Of a stretch of 64,000 nt of DNA, positions 1 through 8,870 are shown piece by piece (position 1 is the first letter of the stretch; each line of letters opens with the position of its first letter). A model generated the notes under the pieces. It searched no databases. It was not told the origin of the DNA and saw nothing but the letters and a program-made list of their open reading frames with translations. Source of the DNA: an uncultured Erysipelotrichaceae bacterium (lineage in GTDB: Bacteria; Bacillota_I; Bacilli_A; Erysipelotrichales; Coprobacillaceae); NCBI GenBank assembly GCA_900538465.1, contig UPXV01000009.1:6053-70052 (forward strand), read 5' to 3'. A program made the position numbers and the translations under genes.

Positions 1-6
1 TCACCT

Positions 7-35
7 ATTATAGCATAGTTCATGAAATCAGTCGA
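7..35 (-). promoter_or_regulatory. Promoter reading out of the left edge
   Basis: On the minus strand a TATAAT box (7-12) lies 17 bases after TCGACT (30-35). An AGGTGA ribosome-binding-like sequence sits at the very edge. This suggests that a gene on the minus strand begins just outside the window. The preceding phosphatase gene ends at 55, so this would be a new transcription unit. Confidence 0.5.
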
Positions 36-54
36 TACAAGTCAAACATATTTT

Positions 55-756
55 TTAATCAACATAATACTCTTGCATCGTCTCTAAACATAAACAAGCT
101 AATTTGCCTTTATCATATGAAGCTCCACAATCAATAAAAATACGTTGATGGTTTTGATATATGTTAGCTTTTCCACAAATAAGTGGTGTTGGTGTATGTC
201 CACTCACAACAAAAATATGAGGATTATTAAAATAAGCGTAATCAGGGTCTCCTCTATCCCAAGTCATTTCATCAATTGTATAATCATATAATTTTTTCGT
301 TGGTTTAAAATTTCCTAATCCAGCATGAACAAGAATAAATGTTTTTCCATTGACTTGAACAGTTTCATATAATGGAAAATTTAAAATATACTCAAAAACA
401 TTTTCACGCTCATCTTGACTTAATGCTTGAAATTCTTGAAGTGAAGAATAACCACCATTAGAAAACCATAATGTTAAATCTTCAATTTGTTCTCCATTAA
501 GATTCTCAATACTTTCAAGAGTTATTTTTTCTTTTAGCCACACAAGACAACATGCAGCCATATATTCATGATTTCCTAATATAGGATGAACATTATCTCT
601 CATCATCATATCTTTTAGAATTTTTATACCTTGATTTCCTCGATCAATCACATCCCCAAGCACATATAATGTATCCTTTGATGAAAAATGAATTTTATCA
701 AGCATTGCTTTATATTTATCATATTCACCATGTAAATCACTCATAACATATATCAT
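55..756 (-). CDS. PPP-family metallophosphoesterase (serine/threonine phosphatase-like)
   Basis: This 233-residue protein shows the full metal-binding signature of the PPP/calcineurin-like phosphoesterases. The motifs are SDLHGEY (Asp7, His9), GDVIDRG (Asp35, Asp38), GNHEY (62-63), VHAGL (His144) and SGHTPTP (His187). Members hydrolyse phosphoprotein or dinucleoside polyphosphate substrates in the cytoplasm using two metal ions; the substrate cannot be told from sequence. I chose the ATG at 756 because AGAAGGTGAG lies just upstream of it, while an ATG nine codons earlier has no ribosome-binding site. It stands alone downstream of ppdK in the opposite direction of reading order, beginning about 75 bases before the ppdK terminator. 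Confidence 0.85.
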   Translation of the reverse strand: MIYVMSDLHGEYDKYKAMLDKIHFSSKDTLYVLGDVIDRGNQGIKILKDMMMRDNVHPILGNHEYMAACCLVWLKEKITLESIENLNGEQIEDLTLWFSNGGYSSLQEFQALSQDERENVFEYILNFPLYETVQVNGKTFILVHAGLGNFKPTKKLYDYTIDEMTWDRGDPDYAYFNNPHIFVVSGHTPTPLICGKANIYQNHQRIFIDCGASYDKGKLACLCLETMQEYYVD

Positions 757-830
757 ATTCTCACCTTCTTGTAACAAATCCATTATACACTTTTAAATCT
801 CAAAAAGTCTATCAAAGTCATAATAGTAAT

Positions 831-859
831 AAAAAAGGGACATACCTAAGGCATATCCC
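831..859 (-). terminator. Terminator of ppdK
   Basis: On the minus strand a ten-base stem with G-U pairs (GGGATATGCC / GGTATGTCCC, loop TTA) is followed by six T. It lies just after the ppdK stop codon at 870. Confidence 0.8.
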
Positions 860-869
860 AATTCATATT

Positions 870-3506
870 TTATTCAATTCCCATTTTTTCTTTAACAGCA
901 GCTTGAGCAGCAGCTAAACGAGCTAATGGTACACGATATGGAGAACATGAAACATAAGTTAATCCTAACTTATGGCAGAATTCAACTGAACTTGCTTCTC
1001 CACCATGTTCACCACAGATACCTAACTTGATATCTGGACGAGTTTGACGACCTTTTTCCACAGCAATTTTCATTAATTGTCCAACACCTTCTTGGTCAAC
1101 TTTAGCAAATGGATCAGATTCAAAGATTTGTTTTGTATAGTAATCACCTAAGAATTTAGCAGCATCATCACGGCTGAATCCATAAGTCATTTGAGTTAAG
1201 TCATTTGTACCGAAACTAAAGAATTCAGCTTCTTCAGCAATCTTATCAGCAGTTAATGCAGCTCTTGGAATTTCAATCATAGTACCAACTTTGTATGGTA
1301 ATTCAACTCCAGCTTCTGCAATAATCTTATCTGCAGTATCAGTAACAACTTTCTTTACATATTTTAATTCTTTAACATCACCAACAAGAGGAATCATGAT
1401 TTCAGGAACCACGTTTTGTCCTTCTTTGTTAGCAGCAATAGCAGCTTCAATAACAGCTCTTGTTTGCATTTCAGCAATTTCAGGATAAGTCACAGCAAGA
1501 CGACATCCTCTGTGTCCCATCATTGGGTTGAATTCTTTTAATGATTCAACACGTGCTTTTAATGCTTCAAAAGTCATACCTAAGCTTTCAGCTAATGGTC
1601 TAATTTCATCATCAGTATGAGGTAAGAATTCATGTAAAGGTGGATCTAAGAAACGAATTGTAACTGGATAGATTTCCATAGCTTTAAATAATTCTCTAAA
1701 GTCAGATCTTTGATATGGTAAGATTTTTTCTAAAGCTTCTCTTCTTGTTGCTTCATCTTCAGCAGTAATCATACGTCTGAAGTTGAAAATTCTTTCTTCT
1801 TCAAAGAACATATGTTCAGTTCTACAAAGACCAATACCTTCAGCACCGAACTTACGAGCTTGTAAAGCATCTCTTGGAGTGTCAGCATTTGTACGCACTT
1901 GTAAAGTACGTGCTTCATCTGCCCATTCCATAAATGTTTCAAAGTCACCACTAATTTCTGGTTCAACAGTTTTAATTTGTTCACCATAAACATTACCAGT
2001 GCTTCCATCTAATGACATATAGTCACCTTCATGATATTTTTTACCATCAGGTGTAGTTAAAACTTTAGCTTCTTCATCAATTTTTAATGAACCGCATCCA
2101 CATACACAGCAAGTTCCCATACCTCTAGCAACAACTGCAGCATGTGAAGTCATACCACCACGGATAGTTAAGATACCATGAGCAATATTCATACCTTCGA
2201 TATCTTCTGGAGAAGTTTCAAGACGAACTAATAAGATATCTTGAACTCCATTATTTTTTGCTTCAATAACATCTTCAGCAGTGAAATAAATACGTCCAGT
2301 TGCAGCACCAGGTGAAGCAGCTAATCCAGTAGCAACAACATGAGCACAACGTAAAGCAGTATCATCAAAGTTTGGATGTAATAATTGGTCTAATTGTTTA
2401 GGTTCAACTTTTAATAAAGCTTCTTCCTTAGAAATCATACCTTCATTAACTAAGTCAACAGCAATTTTTAATGCAGCAGCTGCAGTTCTTTTTCCGTTAC
2501 GTGTTTGTAACATGAATAATTTACCATCTTCAATTGTAAATTCCATATCTTGCATATCTTTATAATGATCTTCAAGAATTTTGTTGATTTTTACAAATTG
2601 TTCATAACATTCAGGCATAACTTCTTTTAATGTATCAATTGTTTGAGGTGTACGAATACCAGCAACAACGTCTTCACCTTGAGCGTTCATTAAGTATTCA
2701 CCGTATAATTTCTTTTCACCTGTTGCAGGGTTTCTTGTAAAGGCAACACCAGTACCAGAAGTATCCCCACGGTTACCATAAACCATTTCTTGAACGTTAA
2801 CAGCAGTTCCCCAGCTTCCAGGAATATCGTTCAAACGTCTATAAGTAATTGCACGGTCATTGTTCCAAGATCTAAATACAGCTTTAATAGCTTCCATCAT
2901 TTGGATTTTTGGATCTTGAGGGAAATCTACACCAGCATGTTTTTTATATTCACCTTTATAGATTTCAACAACTTCCATTAAGTCTTCAGCAGTTAATTCA
3001 GTGTCATATTCAACACCTTTTTCTTCTTTAACTTTATCGAACATTCTTTCAAATGAACTTTTTGGGAATCCCATAACAACATCAGCAAACATTTGGATAA
3101 AACGACGATAACTATCGTAAACAAAACGAGGGTTATTTGTCACTTCAGTAAATCCTTTAGCAACTTCATCATTCATTCCTAAGTTTAAAACTGTATCCAT
3201 CATACCAGGCATAGATGCTCTTGCTCCAGAACGAACTGAAACAAGTAATGGATTATGAGCATCACCCATCTTTTTACCTGTAATTTTTTCAAGTTCTGCA
3301 AGTTTTTCATAAACTTGATCTTCGATTTCTTGAGAAATCATTTTACCGTCTTCATAATATTTAGTACAAGCTTCAGTTGTCACCGTAAAACCTTGAGGTA
3401 CTGGTAAACCGATATTAGTCATTTCGGCTAAGTTAGCACCCTTACCACCAAGTAAGTTACGCATGTCTTTGTTACCTTCACTAAATAGGTAGACATATTT
3501 TTTCAT
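870..3506 (-). CDS. ppdK: Pyruvate, phosphate dikinase
   Basis: This enzyme interconverts pyruvate, ATP and phosphate with phosphoenolpyruvate, AMP and pyrophosphate. In anaerobic Firmicutes it works in pyrophosphate-linked glycolysis or gluconeogenesis. The 878-residue length is normal for the family. The order is an N-terminal ATP-grasp domain (LLGGKGANLAEM near residue 20), the swivelling phosphohistidine domain (GGMTSHAAVVARGMG near 450) and a C-terminal PEP/pyruvate barrel with the catalytic cysteine in LGICGEHGGE near 830. The start at 3506 has a strong AGGAGGAACT site. It is a single-gene unit with its own promoter and terminator. Together with the malic enzyme at 61 kb it suggests active carbon flow around the PEP-pyruvate node. 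Confidence 0.97.
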   Translation of the reverse strand: MKKYVYLFSEGNKDMRNLLGGKGANLAEMTNIGLPVPQGFTVTTEACTKYYEDGKMISQEIEDQVYEKLAELEKITGKKMGDAHNPLLVSVRSGARASMPGMMDTVLNLGMNDEVAKGFTEVTNNPRFVYDSYRRFIQMFADVVMGFPKSSFERMFDKVKEEKGVEYDTELTAEDLMEVVEIYKGEYKKHAGVDFPQDPKIQMMEAIKAVFRSWNNDRAITYRRLNDIPGSWGTAVNVQEMVYGNRGDTSGTGVAFTRNPATGEKKLYGEYLMNAQGEDVVAGIRTPQTIDTLKEVMPECYEQFVKINKILEDHYKDMQDMEFTIEDGKLFMLQTRNGKRTAAAALKIAVDLVNEGMISKEEALLKVEPKQLDQLLHPNFDDTALRCAHVVATGLAASPGAATGRIYFTAEDVIEAKNNGVQDILLVRLETSPEDIEGMNIAHGILTIRGGMTSHAAVVARGMGTCCVCGCGSLKIDEEAKVLTTPDGKKYHEGDYMSLDGSTGNVYGEQIKTVEPEISGDFETFMEWADEARTLQVRTNADTPRDALQARKFGAEGIGLCRTEHMFFEEERIFNFRRMITAEDEATRREALEKILPYQRSDFRELFKAMEIYPVTIRFLDPPLHEFLPHTDDEIRPLAESLGMTFEALKARVESLKEFNPMMGHRGCRLAVTYPEIAEMQTRAVIEAAIAANKEGQNVVPEIMIPLVGDVKELKYVKKVVTDTADKIIAEAGVELPYKVGTMIEIPRAALTADKIAEEAEFFSFGTNDLTQMTYGFSRDDAAKFLGDYYTKQIFESDPFAKVDQEGVGQLMKIAVEKGRQTRPDIKLGICGEHGGEASSVEFCHKLGLTYVSCSPYRVPLARLAAAQAAVKEKMGIE

Positions 3507-3537
3507 TTCTAGTTCCTCCTTTATTACTACTTTGTAT

Positions 3538-3567
3538 ATTATACACTATGTGAGTGCTTACATTCAA
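3538..3567 (-). promoter_or_regulatory. Likely ppdK promoter
   Basis: On the minus strand TTGAAT (3562-3567) and TATAAT (3538-3543) are separated by 18 bases, about 20 bases upstream of the ppdK ribosome-binding site. Confidence 0.6.
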
Positions 3568-3589
3568 CCTTAAATTTCCTATTTTTATG

Positions 3590-3623
3590 AAAAAAAAGAT
3601 GTATGCTATGAAACATACATCTT
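3590..3623 (-). terminator. Terminator of the DEAD-box helicase gene
   Basis: A perfect ten-base stem AAGATGTATG / CATACATCTT with an eight-base loop is followed on the minus strand by a T run. It lies 57 bases after the helicase stop codon. Confidence 0.85.
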
Positions 3624-3679
3624 GAAATTTTAAATTTTCCTTAATTTATCATTCTTTTTGGGAATTTTAACAAATCAAA

Positions 3680-5242
3680 TTATTTATCACTTGCAAATTC
3701 AATTTGCACTTTTCTTTGTCTAATTTTTTGCTTTTGACAAAGTTTTACAACTTTTTGACTGACTTGTGTCTTTATATCAACAAAAGTAAATTTACGTTTA
3801 ATTGTAATATCACCAATATCACTCTTTTTAATTTTGCCATATTTCACCAAGAAATCAACAACATCTTTCACATTGATTTTATCCATTGAACCAGCAGTCA
3901 TAAACAAACGATCAAATTGACGATTTTCCATAACATCTTCTTGATAATCAAAACCAACACGTTGTTTATAACACATAGAAAGTAATGTAGCCATAACATC
4001 CGTCTTCATATTGGCAGGAATATCTCTAGCCACTTCAACAAAAGCATCTTTATTTCCTTTTAACATTTCTTCTTGAACATCAAATAATAATTCTTTCATC
4101 TTTTGTTCAAAAATACTTTGCATTGTTGGAATTTCTAACTGTTCAATTTGACTCTTTGTTTTTCTTTGAATCGCCATTAAGAAGTTCTTTTCACGATTTG
4201 TAACAATTGAATAAGCTTCTCCTTTTTTATTCGCACGTCCTGTTCTTCCAATACGATGAATATATAATTCTTCATCTTGTGGCATTTCATAGTTAATTAC
4301 ATGCGAAATGTTATCAACATCAATACCTCTTGCTGCCACGTCAGTCGCAACCAAATATTGAATTTGTCCACTTTTAAATCTTTTTAATGTATTGGTACGT
4401 TGATTTTGTGATAAATCTCCATGCATAGCTTCAACATTATAATGTCTTTGTTGCATAGCTGCGACTATTTCATCAACACTTCTTTTGGTTTTACAGAAAA
4501 CAATCGTATTTTCCATTTCTCTTGAATCTAAGATACGACATAATGTTTCAAATTTATGATTTTGTCTTGTTTCAAAATAATATTGTGAAACTGTTGAAGC
4601 TGTTTTAGTTTTTGATTTAATTTGAATATGTTGATAATCATCTGCCATATAAAAACTTGCAATTTTTTTAATATCAGCTGGCATTGTTGCTGAAAATAAA
4701 ATAGTTTGTTTTTCTTTTGGAGTTTCTTTTAAAATATTTTCAATATCTTCAATAAATCCCATATTTAACATTTCATCAGCTTCATCCAAAACCATAAAAT
4801 CAATATGATCAAATTTTAAAACTTTACGACGCATTAAATCTTGTACACGACCAGGTGTCCCAACAACAATATCAGCACCACGTTTAATATCTTTAATTTG
4901 TCTTTCAATATCACTTCCACCAAAAACACTAACAATTTTTAAATCTGTATATTTTCCAATACGTTTCAATTCTTCATGAATTTGTAATGCAAGTTCTCTA
5001 GTTGGAGAAAGAATCAAAGCTTTGATTTGTTTTCCTTCTTTTTTTACCATTGACAATAAAACACTACCAAAAGCTAATGTTTTCCCAGTTCCCGTTTGGG
5101 CTTGTCCAATAATATCATGTCCTTCTAATAAAACAGGAATAGCCTTTTCTTGAATTGGAGATGGTGATACATATCCCATCATCTCAATTCCTTTTTGAAC
5201 GTCTTTTGATAAACCTAAATCTTTAAATGTTATATTACTCAT
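3680..5242 (-). CDS. DEAD-box ATP-dependent RNA helicase with DbpA-type RNA-binding tail
   Basis: This 520-residue protein has all the core helicase motifs: a Q motif around residue 30, AQTGTGKT (48-55), PTRELALQ (80-87), TPGR, DEAD (153-156), SAT (184-186) and HRIGRTGR. After the two RecA-like domains the C terminus (near INVKDVVDFLVKYGKIKK) looks like the DbpA RNA-binding domain, which in relatives binds 23S rRNA helix 92. The likely role is ribosome assembly or RNA remodelling in the cold. I place the start at 5242, where AGGAAAGAGG precedes the ATG. A reading frame extension to 5287 has no ribosome-binding site. The gene is transcribed alone, and its roughly 170-base leader may be structured. 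Confidence 0.93.
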   Translation of the reverse strand: MSNITFKDLGLSKDVQKGIEMMGYVSPSPIQEKAIPVLLEGHDIIGQAQTGTGKTLAFGSVLLSMVKKEGKQIKALILSPTRELALQIHEELKRIGKYTDLKIVSVFGGSDIERQIKDIKRGADIVVGTPGRVQDLMRRKVLKFDHIDFMVLDEADEMLNMGFIEDIENILKETPKEKQTILFSATMPADIKKIASFYMADDYQHIQIKSKTKTASTVSQYYFETRQNHKFETLCRILDSREMENTIVFCKTKRSVDEIVAAMQQRHYNVEAMHGDLSQNQRTNTLKRFKSGQIQYLVATDVAARGIDVDNISHVINYEMPQDEELYIHRIGRTGRANKKGEAYSIVTNREKNFLMAIQRKTKSQIEQLEIPTMQSIFEQKMKELLFDVQEEMLKGNKDAFVEVARDIPANMKTDVMATLLSMCYKQRVGFDYQEDVMENRQFDRLFMTAGSMDKINVKDVVDFLVKYGKIKKSDIGDITIKRKFTFVDIKTQVSQKVVKLCQKQKIRQRKVQIEFASDK

Positions 5243-5312
5243 AAATACCTCTTTCCTTATATTTTGTCTATTGCATTTTCTTTTCAAAGCGTTAAATCAT
5301 TATGCACTTGAA

Positions 5313-5352
5313 CCTTCGCCTACACTCTTAGGTTTGACAAAATTAAGGCGAA
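5313..5352 (-). other. Inverted repeat in the helicase leader
   Basis: TTCGCCT (5315-5321) and AGGCGAA (5346-5352) are perfect inverted copies 24 bases apart, about 75 to 110 bases upstream of the helicase start. Leaders of cold-induced RNA helicases are often structured. Whether this one is transcribed and regulatory is inference. Confidence 0.35.
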
Positions 5353-5420
5353 CGTATCACATATTTTTGACGACATTGTTTTTAAAAATTAACAATATAG
5401 AAATATCACTAAGCCATAAA

Positions 5421-5444
5421 GAAAACCAGGAAGTGGTTTCCTGG
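5421..5444 (-). terminator. Terminator of the GNAT-FolC gene
   Basis: A seven-base stem CCAGGAA / TTCCTGG with a short loop is followed by TTTTC on the minus strand. It lies about 55 bases after the stop codon at 5501. Confidence 0.75.
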
Positions 5445-5500
5445 CTATCAGTCACATTTCTTCTTGGTTAGAATAGCATAGCTTTTGTAAAAAGGCAAGT

Positions 5501-7189
5501 TTATTTTTTTAAAGATACTTGTTTTTGAATATATGGTCGCACTTGTGAGATAAAATAAAGCGATCCTGTAATGAAAACAACACCATCATGGCCAAACGCT
5601 TCATCAACAGCCTTATGCCAATCTTTTTCAATTTTAACCGGAAAACTTTCAGCTAGTTTTTCAGCACTTTGAGCACGATAGAAATCAAATTCACAGACTG
5701 TAACATCATCTGTTAACTTCAATAACAATTCCATCATGGCATGTGTATCTTTATCTCTTAAAGCACTAAAAATAACTTTAATATGAGAATATTTTTTGGC
5801 TGATTGATAAAATGCTTCCATTCCTTCTTTGTTGTGAGCACCATCAATAATCATCAATGGATGATCACAAACCTTTTCAAAACGACCAGCCCACACAGCA
5901 TCTTTAAGTCCCTGCAACATTGTCGCATCATCGAATTGAGCATAACCATTTTCTCTTAGATACAAAAGAATTTCTAATGCGAGGGCACTATTTTCACATT
6001 GATATCTGGCTGATGTTTGTAAAACAACATGGTATTGTCGATAATCAAAAGAAACTTGTTGTTGATTATCTTGAATATTTGTAATGGGTTGAACAAACAA
6101 TAAAGGACTATGATGTGTTAAACAAATTTCTTGAAAGACTTGGATACATTCCTTTTTTCTCTCACCAGTAATAAAAGGAACATAATCTTTAATAATTCCA
6201 CCTTTTGTTCTGGCAATTTTTTCATATGTATCTCCTAAATATTCTGTATGATCCAAACCAATATTTGTATTAGAGGCAATAATTGGAGAAACAATATTTG
6301 TAGCATCCAGTTCCCCACCAAGTCCAACTTCAAAAATAGCAAAATCAACACGATGTTTCAAAAAGAACATAATGGCAATAAAAACTTCAATTTCAAACAT
6401 AGAAAGTTCATATTCTAACCATAAATTCATATAACGATTGGCATAAGCAATAATTTCATCTTCTAAAATATGTTGATTATTAATACGCATCACTTCTAAA
6501 CGTGTAACCAAAACTGGTGAAGTAAAGGTTGCCACACTATAACCAGCTTTTTGCAAGACGGAACGTAAATAATTGGTTGTTGACCCTTTCCCATTGGTTC
6601 CACCAATATGAATTGTTTTTAATAATGTTTGAGGATTGGCCATATCTTGCATAAAACGTCTAAAATTATCTAAAGCATAGACACGATCTTTTTGACTTGC
6701 AATAAAATCATGAACTTGATCATAAGTTGTAAAGCGTTGAAGATTTTCACTATGATAAATCATTGGTTGAAATGTAATTCCATGAACAGTTTGTTTTTCA
6801 TTAACAATTTCAAAACCATTCTTTTTATAAAAAAGAATTGCATCTTCATCAGCATTTACACAAATATCTCCTAACATTAACTTTTTAGCTTGATTTAAAA
6901 GTTGCGTTCCGATTCCTTGACCTTGATATTTTTCATCAACGAATAAACTTTGAATATGTTTGAAATCAAAGATACCAATAACACCAATCAGTTCATTTTC
7001 GAAAAAAGCTCCTAACATTAACAAACGTTGTTGTTTCATTAATGATAAAATATTTTCATTTTCAAAAGTTTGAAGAAATTCCTTTTTTCCTTCATCTGAA
7101 TAATGTTTGGCTAGTTGATGATTAAAGACTTTATGAATCAATTGATTAGATCTAGAAACATCATGTCCTCTTAATATTTTTACTTCCAT
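5501..7189 (-). CDS. folC: GNAT acetyltransferase fused to folylpolyglutamate/dihydrofolate synthase
   Basis: The 562-residue product has two parts. Residues 1 to about 145 form a GNAT N-acetyltransferase, with the acetyl-CoA loop QGQGIGTQLL at 89-98 and a final NADEDAILFYKKNGF strand-helix typical of the fold. Residues from about 152 form a Mur-ligase-like FolC with P-loop GGTNGKGST (196-204), the TSP and GLGGELDATN motifs and a C-terminal GAHNKEG. FolC adds glutamate to folates and may make dihydrofolate. It normally stands alone at about 420 residues, matching the C-terminal part here. AAAGGAG precedes the ATG. The gene lies after darA, across a hairpin. What the acetyltransferase modifies is unknown. 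The frame is open through the junction with no internal stop. Confidence 0.92.
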   Translation of the reverse strand: MEVKILRGHDVSRSNQLIHKVFNHQLAKHYSDEGKKEFLQTFENENILSLMKQQRLLMLGAFFENELIGVIGIFDFKHIQSLFVDEKYQGQGIGTQLLNQAKKLMLGDICVNADEDAILFYKKNGFEIVNEKQTVHGITFQPMIYHSENLQRFTTYDQVHDFIASQKDRVYALDNFRRFMQDMANPQTLLKTIHIGGTNGKGSTTNYLRSVLQKAGYSVATFTSPVLVTRLEVMRINNQHILEDEIIAYANRYMNLWLEYELSMFEIEVFIAIMFFLKHRVDFAIFEVGLGGELDATNIVSPIIASNTNIGLDHTEYLGDTYEKIARTKGGIIKDYVPFITGERKKECIQVFQEICLTHHSPLLFVQPITNIQDNQQQVSFDYRQYHVVLQTSARYQCENSALALEILLYLRENGYAQFDDATMLQGLKDAVWAGRFEKVCDHPLMIIDGAHNKEGMEAFYQSAKKYSHIKVIFSALRDKDTHAMMELLLKLTDDVTVCEFDFYRAQSAEKLAESFPVKIEKDWHKAVDEAFGHDGVVFITGSLYFISQVRPYIQKQVSLKK

Positions 7190-7212
7190 ATATACTCCTT
7201 TATGTCTTTATT

Positions 7213-7238
7213 AAAAAAACAGCCTGAGCTGTTTTTTT
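7213..7238 (-). terminator. Hairpin between darA and folC
   Basis: AAAAAAACAGC and GCTGTTTTTTT form an 11-base stem with loop CTGA. The darA stop codon lies in one arm. The structure works in either direction, so folC probably receives read-through or has its own promoter. Confidence 0.8.
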
Positions 7239-7563
7239 AAATCTTTTCAAAGCGATCTACATCAACAACAAATACAGTTGCTCCACCAACCAAAACATCT
7301 ACCATAATTGGAGTAAAGAATTCTCCCATTTCAGTAGGAGGGACAGTTGGTTCTTTTTCTACACGTTTTCTTGCATGGGCTTTGATAATTTCTAATGCAG
7401 GATCAACCTTATCATCATTTGTACCAATAAAGAAAGTTGTATTTCCTTTCTTTAAAAATCCCCCTGATGTTGCAAGTTTTGTCACAAAGAAACCACCTTC
7501 AGTTAATGCAGTTTGAACAGCAGAACTGTCATCATTGTTGACAATGGCAATTATAAGTTTCAT
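7237..7563 (-). CDS. darA: Cyclic-di-AMP receptor protein, PII-like
   Basis: This 108-residue protein matches the DarA/PstA (YaaQ) family of trimeric PII-like proteins that bind the second messenger c-di-AMP in Firmicutes. Recognisable parts are the start MKLIIAIVNNDD, the central GGFLKKGNTTFFIG segment and the end VGGATVFVVDVDRF. Its output partner is not settled in general. A strong AAGGGGGTAATG-type ribosome-binding site precedes the ATG. It lies between dgt and folC. The ktrA-ktrB potassium genes elsewhere in the window are frequent c-di-AMP targets, so the pathway is plausibly active here, although no diadenylate cyclase gene is present in the window. Confidence 0.93.
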   Translation of the reverse strand: MKLIIAIVNNDDSSAVQTALTEGGFFVTKLATSGGFLKKGNTTFFIGTNDDKVDPALEIIKAHARKRVEKEPTVPPTEMGEFFTPIMVDVLVGGATVFVVDVDRFEKI

Positions 7564-7620
7564 AACATTACCCCCTTCTCTTTCTATATTAACACTTTTT
7601 GTAAAAAATTACATCATTTT

Positions 7621-8808
7621 TTAATCGTCTTGAATCATTTCTCCATGTTGTTTTGGTAAAAAACGTTCTTCATAAACACGTAAAGCATAACTATCAGTCA
7701 TTCCAGAAAGATAATCACTCACAATTAATTCATTTGGTGTTTCACGATATGTTTCAATCATTTTATTGACATGACGGTCAATACCATGATCTTCTTCTAT
7801 ATTATCAATAAGGTCATCATAAAAAGCATTATATAATTCTTTGACTAAGCGTGTTAATTTTTCATTTTCTCTAACGATTGTAGGATGATGATGAATATGT
7901 GTTGAAATAAACGCAAACAAGACTTCTAAGGCTTGATAAACTTCTTCAGAGAATTCAAGATAGGGTTTATGATAACTATGAATAACAATATCTCCAATTA
8001 AGCGATTAATCATTGACTTATTGTCTTTTCCTAAAACATCAACAACTTCCTTTGGTAAATCTTCTTCTTTAATAATCCCCACTTTAATGGCATCTTCAAT
8101 ATCTTTACCAACATAAGAAATAACATCAGAAATACGAACAACGCATCCTTCTAAAGTCATTGGAGCAATCTTTTTAGAATAATCTCTTTCATGCCAACAT
8201 TTTTCGTACTCTTGCCAAAATTGCGCAATGTTTTTTTCTCTATCTGGTTTATATATACGTGATAAGATTTCTCCATTATGACATAAAATCCCATCCAATA
8301 CTTGTAAAGACACATTATAGCCAACACCATTTCTTTCAACAAACAATAAATGTCTCACACTATTGGCATTATGATTAAAATATCCAAAATGTCTTTCTTG
8401 TAAACAATCATCAATTGCTTTTTCACCGACATGACCATAAGGCGCATGTCCCAAATCATGACCTAATGCAATAGCTTCAATCAAATCTAAATTCAAATTC
8501 AACCCACGTCCAATTTGTCTTGCGATTCGTGATACCCATTGAACATGTAAAGAACGTTTGGTAATATGCACATTGCTAAAGAATGATAATGCTTGTGTTT
8601 TATCAACATAGCGAGAATATCCTTTAGAATATAAAACACGATCTATATCTTTTTCAAATGGCCATCGAATATCAAATTCAGTGGATGGTTTTGATGTATG
8701 TTTTACTTTAATACATTCACTATTCTTAGTTGCATAGGGTGATAGACGATCATCCATTAATTTTGTTTCAATCAAGGAAGAGTGAACAATTTTATCTTCT
8801 TTTTTCAA
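7621..8808 (-). CDS. dgt: HD-domain dGTP triphosphohydrolase family protein
   Basis: The 395-residue protein belongs to the dGTPase-like HD family. The metal-binding core is visible in HVQWVSRIARQIG and ALGHDLGHAPYGHVGE (around residues 90-125), and the downstream DVISYVGKDIEDA helix supplies the last ligand Asp. Members hydrolyse dNTPs to nucleosides and triphosphate and help control the dNTP pool. The start is a TTG at 8808, chosen because AAAGGATGTGA lies at suitable distance and the N-terminal sequence matches family length; no ATG lies nearby upstream. Its promoter is interlocked with that of mutY on the other strand. Confidence 0.88.
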   Translation of the reverse strand: MKKEDKIVHSSLIETKLMDDRLSPYATKNSECIKVKHTSKPSTEFDIRWPFEKDIDRVLYSKGYSRYVDKTQALSFFSNVHITKRSLHVQWVSRIARQIGRGLNLNLDLIEAIALGHDLGHAPYGHVGEKAIDDCLQERHFGYFNHNANSVRHLLFVERNGVGYNVSLQVLDGILCHNGEILSRIYKPDREKNIAQFWQEYEKCWHERDYSKKIAPMTLEGCVVRISDVISYVGKDIEDAIKVGIIKEEDLPKEVVDVLGKDNKSMINRLIGDIVIHSYHKPYLEFSEEVYQALEVLFAFISTHIHHHPTIVRENEKLTRLVKELYNAFYDDLIDNIEEDHGIDRHVNKMIETYRETPNELIVSDYLSGMTDSYALRVYEERFLPKQHGEMIQDD

Positions 8809-8821
8809 AATATCACATCCT

Positions 8822-8849
8822 TTGTTTTTTTTATAAATTATAGTATAAT
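8822..8849 (+). promoter_or_regulatory. mutY promoter
   Basis: TTGTTT (8822-8827) and TATAAT (8844-8849) are separated by 16 bases. Transcription would start near 8856 and give a leader of only about nine bases that carries GGTGATG. Confidence 0.6.
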
Positions 8850-8870
8850 ACGTTTGGTGATGATATGCAA
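8842..8870 (-). promoter_or_regulatory. dgt promoter, interlocked with the mutY promoter
   Basis: On the minus strand TTGCAT (8865-8870) and TATACT (8842-8847) are separated by 17 bases. The -10 box overlaps the mutY -10 on the other strand, and the -35 box is made of the first six bases of mutY. Confidence 0.5.

Noticed and set aside
5271..5471. Plus-strand open frame of 66 codons in the helicase leader
   Set aside because: No ribosome-binding site, low-complexity composition, and it lies across the minus-strand leader and terminator.
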